Source: a virus
DNA length: 64,000 bases
IMG/VR virus record: IMGVR_UViG_3300029787_000018
Coordinates: 1-64,000 of that record
Reading direction: 5' to 3' (one strand)
Positions 7,258 through 14,485 of the stretch are shown in pieces. The position numbers and the translations under genes are program-made. The notes beneath the pieces are model-generated. The model was not told the DNA's origin, did no database searches, and saw nothing but the letters and a program-made list of their open reading frames with translations. How positions within the stretch are numbered: the stretch's first letter is position 1; every line of letters begins with the position of its first letter.

Positions 7258-7473
7258 ATGTCTACAAGAAAACGTATTCCCGTATCTATCAACATCAAGT
7301 CCGCTGAAGCTATTCACGACTACGAACTCGAACGTCGCATAGAACGCCACCGCAAGGCTCTTGGTCTTGTGGCGGCATCGAAGTCCGAACGTTCCAAGCA
7401 ACGTAAGCACGACGCTAAGTGGCTACAGATCAAGAACGCTGTCAAGAGAGCTGGTCTAAATACTTCTGATTAG
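7258..7473 (+). CDS. Small strongly basic protein
   Basis: 71 residues with many Arg and Lys (ELERRIERHRKALG, SKSERSKQRKHDAKW). Probably helical and nucleic-acid binding by charge alone; no family recognised. Its last 32 nt overlap, tail to tail, the end of the leftward winged-helix gene. Confidence 0.65.
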   Translation: MSTRKRIPVSINIKSAEAIHDYELERRIERHRKALGLVAASKSERSKQRKHDAKWLQIKNAVKRAGLNTSD

Positions 7474-7879
7474 AGTCCTCTAAACTGTCGCCGTACATCT
7501 TTGAACGTAGCTTGCTAAGTTCTCTGGAATACTCTTCCAGACCACTATCAGAAACAGTTGGATTGAACTCTGGATTCAATACACACTTGTGGGTCTTCCC
7601 GATACGTTTCAACACACCTAGTTCAACTAGCTTGTTGTAATGCTTCGGGAAAGTCCTACTGTACCAACTGCCTTTTATGATGTAAACCAAGCCAGGATGC
7701 TTGCGACGCTGAACAGGATACTTTATCATGTTCTGTAGTATCATGGTTGATACAAAGCCATTCTGCAATGTATTCAACCTATCTTGCTTGTTCTCAAGCG
7801 CTATCCAAGTTTCCTTGGTAGTATATTTATTAGATACTTCTGTTAATTCTAACAGTATTTCATATATTTGCTCTGTCAT
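7442..7879 (-). CDS. Winged-helix protein, candidate replication initiator or regulator
   Basis: 145 residues, leftward, alone among rightward genes. The middle (about 30-110) reads as a winged helix-turn-helix: a helix pair around TLQNGFVSTMILQNMI, then SRTFPKHYNKLVELGVLKRIGK as helix-turn-helix plus wing start, and THKCVLNPEFNPT as the wing strand. The 'vLNPex' wing ending resembles plasmid RepL-type initiators and phage wHTH proteins. Its start faces the iteron-like repeats at 8032-8207, the usual arrangement for an initiator or self-regulating repressor. The HTH call is moderately sure; initiator against regulator is open. Confidence 0.7.
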   Translation of the reverse strand: MTEQIYEILLELTEVSNKYTTKETWIALENKQDRLNTLQNGFVSTMILQNMIKYPVQRRKHPGLVYIIKGSWYSRTFPKHYNKLVELGVLKRIGKTHKCVLNPEFNPTVSDSGLEEYSRELSKLRSKMYGDSLEDSNQKYLDQLS

Positions 7880-7911
7880 AACTTTGGTGGTTATACAATT
7901 AATTATTCTTC

Positions 7912-7938
7912 AAGCCTTGTTCACGCAAGGCTTTTTTT
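7912..7938 (+). terminator. Intrinsic terminator
   Basis: AAGCCTTG, loop TTCACG, CAAGGC then seven T: a textbook Rho-independent terminator for + transcripts, placed at the left edge of the repeat region. On the - strand it lies just upstream of the winged-helix gene, so it could also shape that gene's leader. Confidence 0.8.
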
Positions 7939-7980
7939 GTGCCGTTATATATCGACCAAGGTATTTAATCGATAGCACAA
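7937..7980. repeat. Imperfect inverted repeat
   Basis: TTGTGC (7937-7942) pairs with GCACAA (7975-7980), and inside it ATCGA pairs with TCGAT. The element lies between the terminator and the first iteron-like repeat and may be part of the same control or origin region. Confidence 0.5.
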
Positions 7981-8031
7981 ATATAGAAACTTATCCGATA
8001 AATTGACTAATGCAAGAAAATAAATCTTTCA

Positions 8032-8207
8032 AAAGTATACACCCCGTAGTAGTATACTCGTACTTTTTTAATGAAAAAACACCAAAAACTTATGTGACTG
8101 ATAATCAGATACATATCCGTTTGTAAACGTTTTTTTATTTTAAAAAGTATACACCCCGTGGTAGTAAACTCTGAAAATCAAAGTATACACCCCGGGGTAG
8201 CATACTC
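8032..8207. repeat. Three 28-bp iteron-like repeats
   Basis: Copies at 8032-8059, 8144-8171 and 8180-8207. Each begins AAAGTATACACCCCG and ends with GTAxxATACTC or GTAAACTC, so each is itself an imperfect palindrome (AGTATAC ... GTATACT) around a CCCCG-rich centre. Copies 1 and 2 are 112 bp apart, copies 2 and 3 only 36 bp. Between copies 1 and 2 lies an A/T-rich stretch. Such spaced palindromic repeats next to a winged-helix gene fit binding sites of an initiator or repressor. Confidence 0.8.
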
Positions 8208-8532
8208 TCGTGCGCGAAAAGAAGCCTTTCCAGAAAACTTCGTGCCTCAGCTTTCTTCCAAGTCTCCCTCCGGGTGCTCCGCATCTTTTGAAAAGAGAGC
8301 GTGGCTCCCTCGGTCCTCGTCACCTCGCTCTAAAACGGCACACCTCTCGGGCGCCGTTTGTCGAGCTCGTTGTCTTCGGACCTATGGGATTAAGGTTGAT
8401 TACTTCGTAATTAGTTGCTGGGCGGTCTTAAGGTTATAGTAGTTACATAGTAACGTATTAATTAAACGTTGAGTGTCTCGCGTACGCGTGCGAGGCAAAT
8501 AAAAAAAATAGAAACTTTTAAATTATATAATT
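8208..8532. other. GC-rich non-coding stretch with stem-loops
   Basis: About 325 bp with no convincing gene, visibly richer in G+C than the rest of the window up to ~8390. Stem-loops include AGAGCG ... CGCTCT, AAACGGC ... GCCGTTT (8333-8339 with 8353-8359), ATTAC-TTC-GTAAT, GTTAC-ATA-GTAAC and, near 8478-8500, CTCGCG ... CGAG. Possibilities are a structured non-coding RNA, a replication origin, or a long leader for the gene at 8533. No tRNA cloverleaf was found. Confidence 0.5.
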
Positions 8533-8898
8533 ATGAAACATTCTAAGTATTATTTGGGTGCGGCTGTGATGCTGTTCTTAATTTTTTTCAGTGGAGTAAT
8601 AGCCACTTATGTGATTAGTGGCTTGTTGTTGTTTGCAGGTCTTGTGGCTTTATGTGAGAGTGTAAAGCCGATCAAGTGGTTGTTGAGTAAGACTGGCAAT
8701 ATTCTTGACATTCTGATATTTGGTTTTAGCATTTATGCTATGAGCAGTATGGGCGTTACTGTTGCGATTGGTCTTGGAGTAGCTGGGTTGTTGTTCAGTG
8801 TGTACTACAAGCCTATTTTGTTGCGTAAGAATAAGCCTAGTAAATCTAGTGCTGATAAATCGTCGATGGAAAGTAGAAAGCAGTTATGGGAGCAGTAG
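8533..8898 (+). CDS. Small multi-pass membrane protein
   Basis: 121 residues. Three or four hydrophobic segments (about residues 8-26, 28-42, 58-75 and 77-95) are followed by a basic, Ser/Lys-rich cytoplasmic tail. No family recognised. Overlaps the next gene by 13 nt. Possibly an early membrane or superinfection-exclusion protein, by position only. Confidence 0.65.
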   Translation: MKHSKYYLGAAVMLFLIFFSGVIATYVISGLLLFAGLVALCESVKPIKWLLSKTGNILDILIFGFSIYAMSSMGVTVAIGLGVAGLLFSVYYKPILLRKNKPSKSSADKSSMESRKQLWEQ

Positions 8899-9266
8899 AT
8901 AGAATCAAAGCTATTAAGTTCATAGAACTTGTTAAGCAAGCTTATGTCAATCATAGACCTCATGGTTCTGGTTTGTGTAAGCACGCTTATGATGTGTATT
9001 GGGATAATAAATATTCAACGATGATTGATTATTTGGAAGAGTATGATTATTTCAAAGCGATGTTGAGAATCGATTCAGCCTTTTGTGGTGTTATGTATCA
9101 ATATTCTCACAATTTAGGTTTCGGAACAGGTGTGAGGTCTGTTGATGTTAAGTCTATGCATCCCATGTACAGAAACTACTATCATTGGCATCCTGAAGAT
9201 ATTCAATCACGTCTTACATTCTTGGACGATATTGTAAATCACTTATCAGATACGGATAAATCATAG
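8886..9266 (+). CDS. Hypothetical protein
   Basis: 126 residues, soluble, rich in His, Tyr and Asp (VNHRPHGSGLCKHAYDVYWDN). No motif recognised. Starts inside the preceding gene. The following ~105 bp (9267-9372) hold no gene but two short stem-loops: AGGTAG ... CTACCT and CTCG-GAAA-CGAG, the latter with a GNRA-type loop. Confidence 0.6.
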   Translation: MGAVDRIKAIKFIELVKQAYVNHRPHGSGLCKHAYDVYWDNKYSTMIDYLEEYDYFKAMLRIDSAFCGVMYQYSHNLGFGTGVRSVDVKSMHPMYRNYYHWHPEDIQSRLTFLDDIVNHLSDTDKS

Positions 9267-9372
9267 TCAAATACGTAAAATTAGGTAGGTAGGATCAACG
9301 TTCTACCTCTCGTAAGTATATTATATCATCTTAAACATTAAACGTCTCGGAAACGAGCTTAAAATCATTTAT

Positions 9373-9858
9373 ATGAAAAAAGAGCATCAAATTTACATTA
9401 ATGAAAATAGGTTAAAAGAATCTATGTTAACAATGGCAAGTTCAATGGGAATACCTTACAATCGTGTTAGAAACTACATGATAAAAAAAGGATTACAGCT
9501 TGAAATCAAAACAAAAAAGAAAAAAACAGCTTCTATAATTTCTGGTGGTTCATTTTATAACAACTTAAACTGTAATGATTTGGGTTGTGTACAAGAATTA
9601 ATAGTTTCAGTTGACTTACTAACAAAAGGCTATAATGTTTATAGAGCTCATTCACCATCTGCGCCATTTGATATAATGGCTTACAAAGAAGATGGTAATG
9701 TACAATATAACATTGAAGTAAGAACAGGTATGAAAACCGTTAACGGGAGTTTGTATTGGGGCAAAACTAAACATGAAAATCATTTTGATATTTATGCTAT
9801 AGTTTTTGGACCAGATATATATTATTACAACAAAGAAAAAGAATTAATAATTATTTAA
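9373..9858 (+). CDS. PD-(D/E)XK-type nuclease
   Basis: 161 residues. The N-terminal ~50 look like a small helix-turn-helix plus basic linker (SSMGIPYNRVRNYMIKKG). The C-terminal ~105 show the nuclease order: a Glu in VQELIVSVDLLTKGY, Asp in APFDIMAY, then IEVRTG (Glu-x-Arg in place of the usual Glu-x-Lys) and a closing HFDIYAIVF-x-x-DIYYY strand pair. This matches restriction-like and resolvase-like folds that cut DNA with Mg2+. The Arg for Lys swap is seen in some active members. The A/T-rich codon use differs slightly from its neighbours, which may mean recent gain. Confidence 0.75.
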   Translation: MKKEHQIYINENRLKESMLTMASSMGIPYNRVRNYMIKKGLQLEIKTKKKKTASIISGGSFYNNLNCNDLGCVQELIVSVDLLTKGYNVYRAHSPSAPFDIMAYKEDGNVQYNIEVRTGMKTVNGSLYWGKTKHENHFDIYAIVFGPDIYYYNKEKELIII

Positions 9859-9869
9859 ATTAAATCAAT

Positions 9870-10049
9870 ATGTTATCAGGATCAGGAAGAGGTCGTTCAT
9901 CCTCTAAATCATTTTTCATGAACGAGTATATTATGCTTGCCGTTGCATTCTTTGGAATGGCATTGGTGCTCATTGGTTGGTTATTGTACAACCAAGGCTA
10001 CATAGCAGGTGCCGAGATGTGTAAGGAAATAATCGATAACTGTAAATAA
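9870..10049 (+). CDS. Small single-pass membrane protein
   Basis: 59 residues. A Ser/Gly/Arg-rich start (MLSGSGRGRSSSK) is followed by one transmembrane helix (about residues 21-40, IMLAVAFFGMALVLIGWLL) and a short tail with two Cys (MCKEIIDNCK). Supported by a complete frame, an 11-nt spacing from the preceding gene and 5 nt to the next. Function unknown. Confidence 0.65.
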   Translation: MLSGSGRGRSSSKSFFMNEYIMLAVAFFGMALVLIGWLLYNQGYIAGAEMCKEIIDNCK

Positions 10050-10054
10050 ACATT

Positions 10055-10318
10055 ATGAAAGACTGGACACTTATCAGAACATTGTTGCTAATGTTCTTAG
10101 CAGGTTATATATCCTACGTTGTAGGTTATAACCAAGCTATGGAACAGAGCGGTCAGGACACAGGAAGAATAGATGCCAAAGTCGCCGAGGTACGACGTAT
10201 GATCGAAGGCAGGTATCTTACATTGGTGAATAATCCCCAAAGCCTACAGGAACAGATTATACTTGATTGTGTAGTCTATGGTGATTGTGCCAAAGCAACA
10301 CATTTAATTAACGAATAA
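10055..10318 (+). CDS. Small membrane protein with periplasmic-like tail
   Basis: 87 residues. One transmembrane helix near the N-terminus (about residues 7-24) and a polar helical tail ending in ILDCVVYGDCAKA. It shares with its upstream neighbour an N-terminal helix, a YNQ motif after it and a paired-Cys end, so the two may be related or partners. Function unknown. Confidence 0.65.
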   Translation: MKDWTLIRTLLLMFLAGYISYVVGYNQAMEQSGQDTGRIDAKVAEVRRMIEGRYLTLVNNPQSLQEQIILDCVVYGDCAKATHLINE

Positions 10319-10479
10319 ATAAAATAGTACGATTATGTCATTTGTGTAGATATGGACATTAACTAAAATTACGATGGGATGAATTTTGAAGAAAGGCTTT
10401 TGAGACGACCCATTCAAAAAAACCTGAAAACGCCAATAAAAAGTATAGGTGCACCTATACACAAATAAATAAAATAGTA
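10314..10479 (+). repeat. Direct repeat pair AATAAATAAAATAGTA
   Basis: An identical 16-mer at 10314-10329 and 10464-10479, bracketing the ~180-bp gene-free gap before the next gene. The second copy lies 22 bp before the start codon at 10501. It may be a promoter or leader element duplicated with the gene, or chance in A/T-rich sequence. Confidence 0.5.
10443..10460. promoter_or_regulatory. Perfect 18-bp palindrome, candidate operator
   Basis: GTATAGGTGCACCTATAC, perfect two-fold symmetry, 40 bp before the gene at 10501. It shares the AAAGTATA start with the iteron-like repeats at 8.0-8.2 kb, so the same dimeric protein might bind both (inference). Confidence 0.6.
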
Positions 10480-10500
10480 ATCTTTTAAATTAAATATATC

Positions 10501-10860
10501 ATGAAAAAGTTCGCACAAGAATTCGCAAAGCCAGTAGCAATTTCTGGATTAAAGACTATCAAGGTTGTAAGTATCGGAACACTTGGACTAGCATCCACTA
10601 TTCTAGGAACGGCATCCAATTGCATTGCTGCAGGATGCAATACCGGTATCAAAAAGCTGAAAGGCAAAAAGACCACGTTCAACGAACAGCTTGTGGATAT
10701 CCATGACTACCAACATTTGGCAAATAAGATAATGGACGGTAGAGTATCTATTGTAGAAGCCTACGACTCCGTTGTTCCGGAGAAGTGGAAGATAGTAATG
10801 GAATATCTAAGCCAGCCATACAGAAAAGCTGCCATGGATATCAACCAAGGAAGATTGTAA
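10501..10860 (+). CDS. Hypothetical protein with hydrophobic N-terminal part
   Basis: 119 residues. Residues ~15-50 are Ala/Gly/Ile/Thr-rich and may insert in a membrane; the rest is soluble and helical (LVDIHDYQHLANKIMDG). No family recognised. Preceded by the palindrome and direct repeat described above, so it probably starts a transcript. Confidence 0.6.
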   Translation: MKKFAQEFAKPVAISGLKTIKVVSIGTLGLASTILGTASNCIAAGCNTGIKKLKGKKTTFNEQLVDIHDYQHLANKIMDGRVSIVEAYDSVVPEKWKIVMEYLSQPYRKAAMDINQGRL

Positions 10861-10890
10861 CTAGGATTAACATTTAAAACTATATAGCAC

Positions 10891-11157
10891 ATGTTGACAT
10901 TACCAACACGCGCCAAGTTTGTGGAAACACAGCTTGGCGCTTCTATTTATGGGTCTAAAATGATATTCGAAATGCATGAAGCTATGCTTAGAGCTACCAA
11001 TGCCGGTAGGTCTAGCGTACTATATCATTTCGATAAATCTTATTTGAACGATCCTAAAGCCAAGCTTCTTAATAAATTGTTTATCGAGTATCTAAAGTCA
11101 AAGAAATATAAGATTGACAAGGAAACCGATCAAAACTTTCTAATACATATCAAATAA
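10891..11157 (+). CDS. Small hypothetical protein
   Basis: 88 residues, mixed alpha/beta, no motif recognised. Just after its stop is a stem-loop (GGGAG-CGCGAA-CTCCC, about 11163-11178) with an A run before it but no T run after it on the + strand, so it is more likely an RNA processing or stability element than a terminator. Confidence 0.6.
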   Translation: MLTLPTRAKFVETQLGASIYGSKMIFEMHEAMLRATNAGRSSVLYHFDKSYLNDPKAKLLNKLFIEYLKSKKYKIDKETDQNFLIHIK

Positions 11158-11211
11158 AAAAAGGGAGCGCGAACTCCCCAAGATTTACTAACTGTTTAAA
11201 TACTTTTTAAA

Positions 11212-11598
11212 ATGAATACAATTGTTGACAGCACAAAGTTAAAGAAAAAAATTCCATACTACCAAATAGTAGACATTGAGAATGAAATAGATAACGTTCC
11301 CGTAACCCCTCAAACGGGTAAGGAGAACTGGACCAGGGACGCAGAAATATTGGTATACGATTCATCGGAATCAAAACCTAAAAGTCCTTTATCAATAGTA
11401 TTGGCACTCATGTACAAAGAGTCTAACAAATACTATAGAAAGGCTGAAAAGACTACAGCTAAACTCTTAGGTCGTTCAAGTGACAAAGATCTGGTTAAAA
11501 TCTATAGACGCTCGCAAATGTCTATGTTCTGGTACTCATTGGATATGATGATGTACGAAGTACAGAATACTATGATGCATATTGCATTAAACAAATAA
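11212..11598 (+). CDS. Hypothetical protein
   Basis: 128 residues. A polar N-terminal half is followed by a helical, Met-rich C-terminal half (SQMSMFWYSLDMMMYEVQNT). No motif recognised. Lies between short gaps in the run of small + strand genes. Confidence 0.6.
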   Translation: MNTIVDSTKLKKKIPYYQIVDIENEIDNVPVTPQTGKENWTRDAEILVYDSSESKPKSPLSIVLALMYKESNKYYRKAEKTTAKLLGRSSDKDLVKIYRRSQMSMFWYSLDMMMYEVQNTMMHIALNK

Positions 11599-11631
11599 AT
11601 TAATTAATCAATTTCTAATACACATTTTATT

Positions 11632-12210
11632 ATGACACAAGTAACAAGTACACCAAGTATCTCAAACATTAAGGAACTTCCAACAGGAGTATTGACAAGC
11701 CCTAAAACCATTGTCAAGCTAAAGTTCCTATCGCTTAACATGGCAACACGTGATGCTGTTATACGAATTCAGTATAAAGGCATCAAAGGAAAAGAATTTA
11801 TAACGCTTATCTCTTCGGCCAAGCTAACGGTATATGCCATGAAGTACCTAACAAGCAAGAGAGGCGTTAAAGATGAAGACGGTAACCTTACCGGTGAGTA
11901 TCTGACAAACTTTGAAAGATACCTGAAGAAAAGAGAATTGCCTATTGATACACCATTGGGCGATATGGAGTTTGAATCGGAAAACCATAGCGAGCAATAT
12001 GTGCTTAATCCATTCTCGGTAAGGTTCAACAAGAAGTTTGAGTATGCCACCATTGAATTGGTAAACATGCCGTTCAAAAGACCTATTGTCAAACACAATC
12101 CGATGAACGGTAAAGAGGAAGTAGTGAAATACGTTTACCCTATGCACCGTACGGAGCGTAGAGTATTGAACGTAGGTAAAGCTTATTATAAACGAGTAAT
12201 TGTAAGATAA
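11632..12210 (+). CDS. Hypothetical beta-rich protein
   Basis: 192 residues with many beta-type strands (TIVKLKFLSLNMATRDAVIR, VRFNKKFEYATIELV) and a conserved-looking basic C-terminus (HRTERRVLNVGKAYYKR). No family recognised. One base separates its stop from the next start. Confidence 0.65.
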   Translation: MTQVTSTPSISNIKELPTGVLTSPKTIVKLKFLSLNMATRDAVIRIQYKGIKGKEFITLISSAKLTVYAMKYLTSKRGVKDEDGNLTGEYLTNFERYLKKRELPIDTPLGDMEFESENHSEQYVLNPFSVRFNKKFEYATIELVNMPFKRPIVKHNPMNGKEEVVKYVYPMHRTERRVLNVGKAYYKRVIVR

Positions 12211-12211
12211 T

Positions 12212-12415
12212 ATGAGCAAAGTAACAGAGCTTAAAAACCATTGGGTTATCTATGACGATAACGGTATCATACATAGCGGTACCGAGGCGGACATGAAATA
12301 TGCGTTCGAGGTCATGATAGAACCAATGGCTTATTCTAAGCAAGAAAGAAAATCATTTTATGTAGATTGGAAAGGCGACTTATGCCTTTCCAATACTACT
12401 CATATTTACAAATAA
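12212..12415 (+). CDS. Small hypothetical protein
   Basis: 67 residues, soluble (WVIYDDNGIIHSG, YVDWKGDLCLS). No motif recognised. It starts one base after the previous gene and its stop touches the next small gene, which supports coupled translation. Confidence 0.6.
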   Translation: MSKVTELKNHWVIYDDNGIIHSGTEADMKYAFEVMIEPMAYSKQERKSFYVDWKGDLCLSNTTHIYK

Positions 12416-12544
12416 ATGAAAAAGTCCTTTAGAACAAGGGCACTATTGAAAATGAGTTACGAAGCGTTTGCCATATACATATTCTGGCGAGCGCTTATTT
12501 ATTTATTAACCGAGTTAATTATATTTTATGGGAGCAACAGGTGA
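12416..12544 (+). CDS. Tiny membrane peptide
   Basis: 42 residues: basic start (MKKSFRTRALLK) then one hydrophobic helix (about residues 17-38, with YIFWRALIYLL and LIIFY). It begins right after the preceding stop and overlaps the next gene by 17 nt, which argues for a real gene although it is short. Confidence 0.5.
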   Translation: MKKSFRTRALLKMSYEAFAIYIFWRALIYLLTELIIFYGSNR

Positions 12545-12908
12545 AATCTATCACGAATGTAGACACAATGATTTTGATGCTAGTAGAGCTAGCGATTTTA
12601 TGAGGTCTAATATAGAACGTGAAATAAAACCGAACAAAATGATTGCAGGTCATTTGGTTCCTGGTCTACAGACAAATAAATATACCATACCGCACGAGCT
12701 ATACATATTATGCGAGAAGCCTAGTGGTATCAGATTCGCTATAGTAGTAACGATTACTATAGAGCACAGTGAAATAATCTGGCGCAACGAATCTGAATTT
12801 GAAGGACCGGTTTATTCCAAATGTCCTAAGTTTATTATTAATCAGTTAAGTCCAACCAAGCAAGAATATAGCATTGCTTGGCGTAACCGTTGTAAAGAAA
12901 ATTATTAA
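12528..12908 (+). CDS. Hypothetical protein
   Basis: 126 residues, mixed fold, with YHECRHNDFDASRASDFM at the start and a basic end. No family recognised. Its stop overlaps the next start by one base. Confidence 0.6.
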   Translation: MGATGEIYHECRHNDFDASRASDFMRSNIEREIKPNKMIAGHLVPGLQTNKYTIPHELYILCEKPSGIRFAIVVTITIEHSEIIWRNESEFEGPVYSKCPKFIINQLSPTKQEYSIAWRNRCKENY

Positions 12909-13141
12909 TGGCAAAATTAAGCGATAAAGAACAAGAGTTGTTGAACGATAAATACTGTAAGGACAACAACATAAATCCAGATCAACGAGCTATGTTGGTC
13001 GCAACATGGATTCACTGTGACGAAGAAGATAAATCAACTGAGTATATGTTTGCACTTATGTCGGACATGGGAGATTTAAGCTATGACGACACAGTTGAAT
13101 TTGTAATGAACTATAAAAGAACTTCTAAAGATTTTAAATAA
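12908..13141 (+). CDS. Small acidic hypothetical protein
   Basis: 77 residues, acidic, helical, no motif recognised. Directly precedes the DUF932 gene (2-nt gap) and may act with it. Confidence 0.6.
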   Translation: MAKLSDKEQELLNDKYCKDNNINPDQRAMLVATWIHCDEEDKSTEYMFALMSDMGDLSYDDTVEFVMNYKRTSKDFK

Positions 13142-13143
13142 TT

Positions 13144-14214
13144 ATGAGATCAAAACATCAAATATTACAGGAAAAATTAGACGGATTATTGAACAACAAC
13201 CAACACATCATGGATGTTGTGGAGAAAATAGACCACGACGTTAACAAGATGGAGGACGCAATAGTTCCTTTCGGTCCAATGTCAAAAATGAGATTCTACT
13301 CTAATGGAGAATTCAATGTAATGATGGGTGGAGAAAAATATGAACTCCATAGCAATGCATTGAATCAACTATCTTACCAATTCGGTATTCCGGCATCATA
13401 TAGCAAAAAGCTTATGCAAACCAAATGGGGCAGAGATTTATTGCAGGACGTATTCACGCAGCACAACGACAACTCTTCAAGAACTAAGATGTTGGTGCGA
13501 AGCGTTGACAACGAGATACGAGGTATTGTATCGGATAAATATAGACGCTTGGACAGTCGTATCATTTATGAAAGGTTTCTTAGTGTTGCTAAACAAAACG
13601 GAGCTGTGCCTATACAAGCCCACTATACCAAAGTGAAACAGTACATGACCGTAGTGTTTCCTAGGGTCTTTGAAATAAATACGGAGAACAATGGAACCGT
13701 ATATACCGCATTTGGTGCACGTATTGTAAACGGTGATTACGGTAACAGTGCATTGCACCTTAATTCATTTATGATGCAATGTGTATGTACGAATGGATTG
13801 GTAGGTACAAGCGCATTGAATGTAAAGCATTTAGGTAAACGTCTTTCACCTGATCTAAAGCTTAGTCAACGTACATATGACCTTGACACAAAGACAATGG
13901 CAAGTTCTGTGTACGATATTACAAAGAGCTTGTTATCTGAAGAGGTTATGCTCAAGAATGTAGCGAAAATGAAATCTGCTAGTAACGAAATAATAGACAT
14001 GGATATGGCTATTAAAAAGTTACCAAAGGAAATCCATAAAGAAGAGATTAAAGGTATTCAGACTATTCTGCAGAATGGTGATGAAGAACGTGGCATCTAT
14101 GGTAAGCCTACCAAATGGAAACTATCACAAGCCATAACAGCAATGGCTAATGATGTAGGTGGTTCTCGTAAGCAAGAGCTTGACGAGATAGCTGGGAAAT
14201 TCTTAAAAATGTAA
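13144..14214 (+). CDS. DUF932 phage/plasmid protein
   Basis: 356 residues. It fits DUF932 as I recall it: an N-terminal region with NALNQLSYQFGIPASYSKKL, then VSDKYRRLDSRIIYE (like 'sd-Y-ldN'), an ARIVNGDYGNSALHL strand region, and the CVCTNGLVG segment that in this family reads 'CtNGm'. DUF932 proteins are common on phages and conjugative plasmids, often near replication or anti-defence genes; no activity is established. The C-terminal ~100 residues are helical. Confidence 0.8.
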   Translation: MRSKHQILQEKLDGLLNNNQHIMDVVEKIDHDVNKMEDAIVPFGPMSKMRFYSNGEFNVMMGGEKYELHSNALNQLSYQFGIPASYSKKLMQTKWGRDLLQDVFTQHNDNSSRTKMLVRSVDNEIRGIVSDKYRRLDSRIIYERFLSVAKQNGAVPIQAHYTKVKQYMTVVFPRVFEINTENNGTVYTAFGARIVNGDYGNSALHLNSFMMQCVCTNGLVGTSALNVKHLGKRLSPDLKLSQRTYDLDTKTMASSVYDITKSLLSEEVMLKNVAKMKSASNEIIDMDMAIKKLPKEIHKEEIKGIQTILQNGDEERGIYGKPTKWKLSQAITAMANDVGGSRKQELDEIAGKFLKM

Positions 14215-14215
14215 T

Positions 14216-14485
14216 ATGAAAATTCTATTTGTAATAAAGAAAGAAAACTTGAATAGTTTTAAGCCTTGTACAATGACACAAGCCGTTACCGAAGTCAAAA
14301 ATATAGACGAGGTAAACGAGATTATGGATTCGTTTGAAAAACAAGGATTAAAAGTAACAGGAACCTATCCAGAGGATAAAGAAACTTGGAGAGAATGGCA
14401 AAAGAAATCAAAGTTGAAAACAAAGACTTCTACCAACACCATGGTAAATACTCATCAAGGACAAAAAGAAGACTTTACCAATTAA
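14216..14485 (+). CDS. Small hypothetical protein
   Basis: 89 residues: a beta-type start (MKILFVIKK), a helical middle (IDEVNEIMDSFEKQGLKV) and a basic polar tail. The last 91 nt are shared, in another frame, with the next gene. Function unknown. Confidence 0.6.
   Translation: MKILFVIKKENLNSFKPCTMTQAVTEVKNIDEVNEIMDSFEKQGLKVTGTYPEDKETWREWQKKSKLKTKTSTNTMVNTHQGQKEDFTN

Noticed and set aside
8032-8207. CRISPR array
   Set aside because: Only three repeats, unequal spacing (112 and 36 bp), and palindromic iteron-like form; no cas genes.
8135-8439. Open frames on both strands in the GC-rich stretch (including 8158-8439 and 8210-8410 on +)
   Set aside because: They cross the iterons and stem-loops, start at non-standard or repeat-embedded codons and lack the codon use of neighbours.
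8208-8532. tRNA gene in the structured GC-rich region
   Set aside because: No T-arm consensus (GGTTCGAATCC-like) and no cloverleaf could be drawn; no tRNA was found elsewhere by eye.
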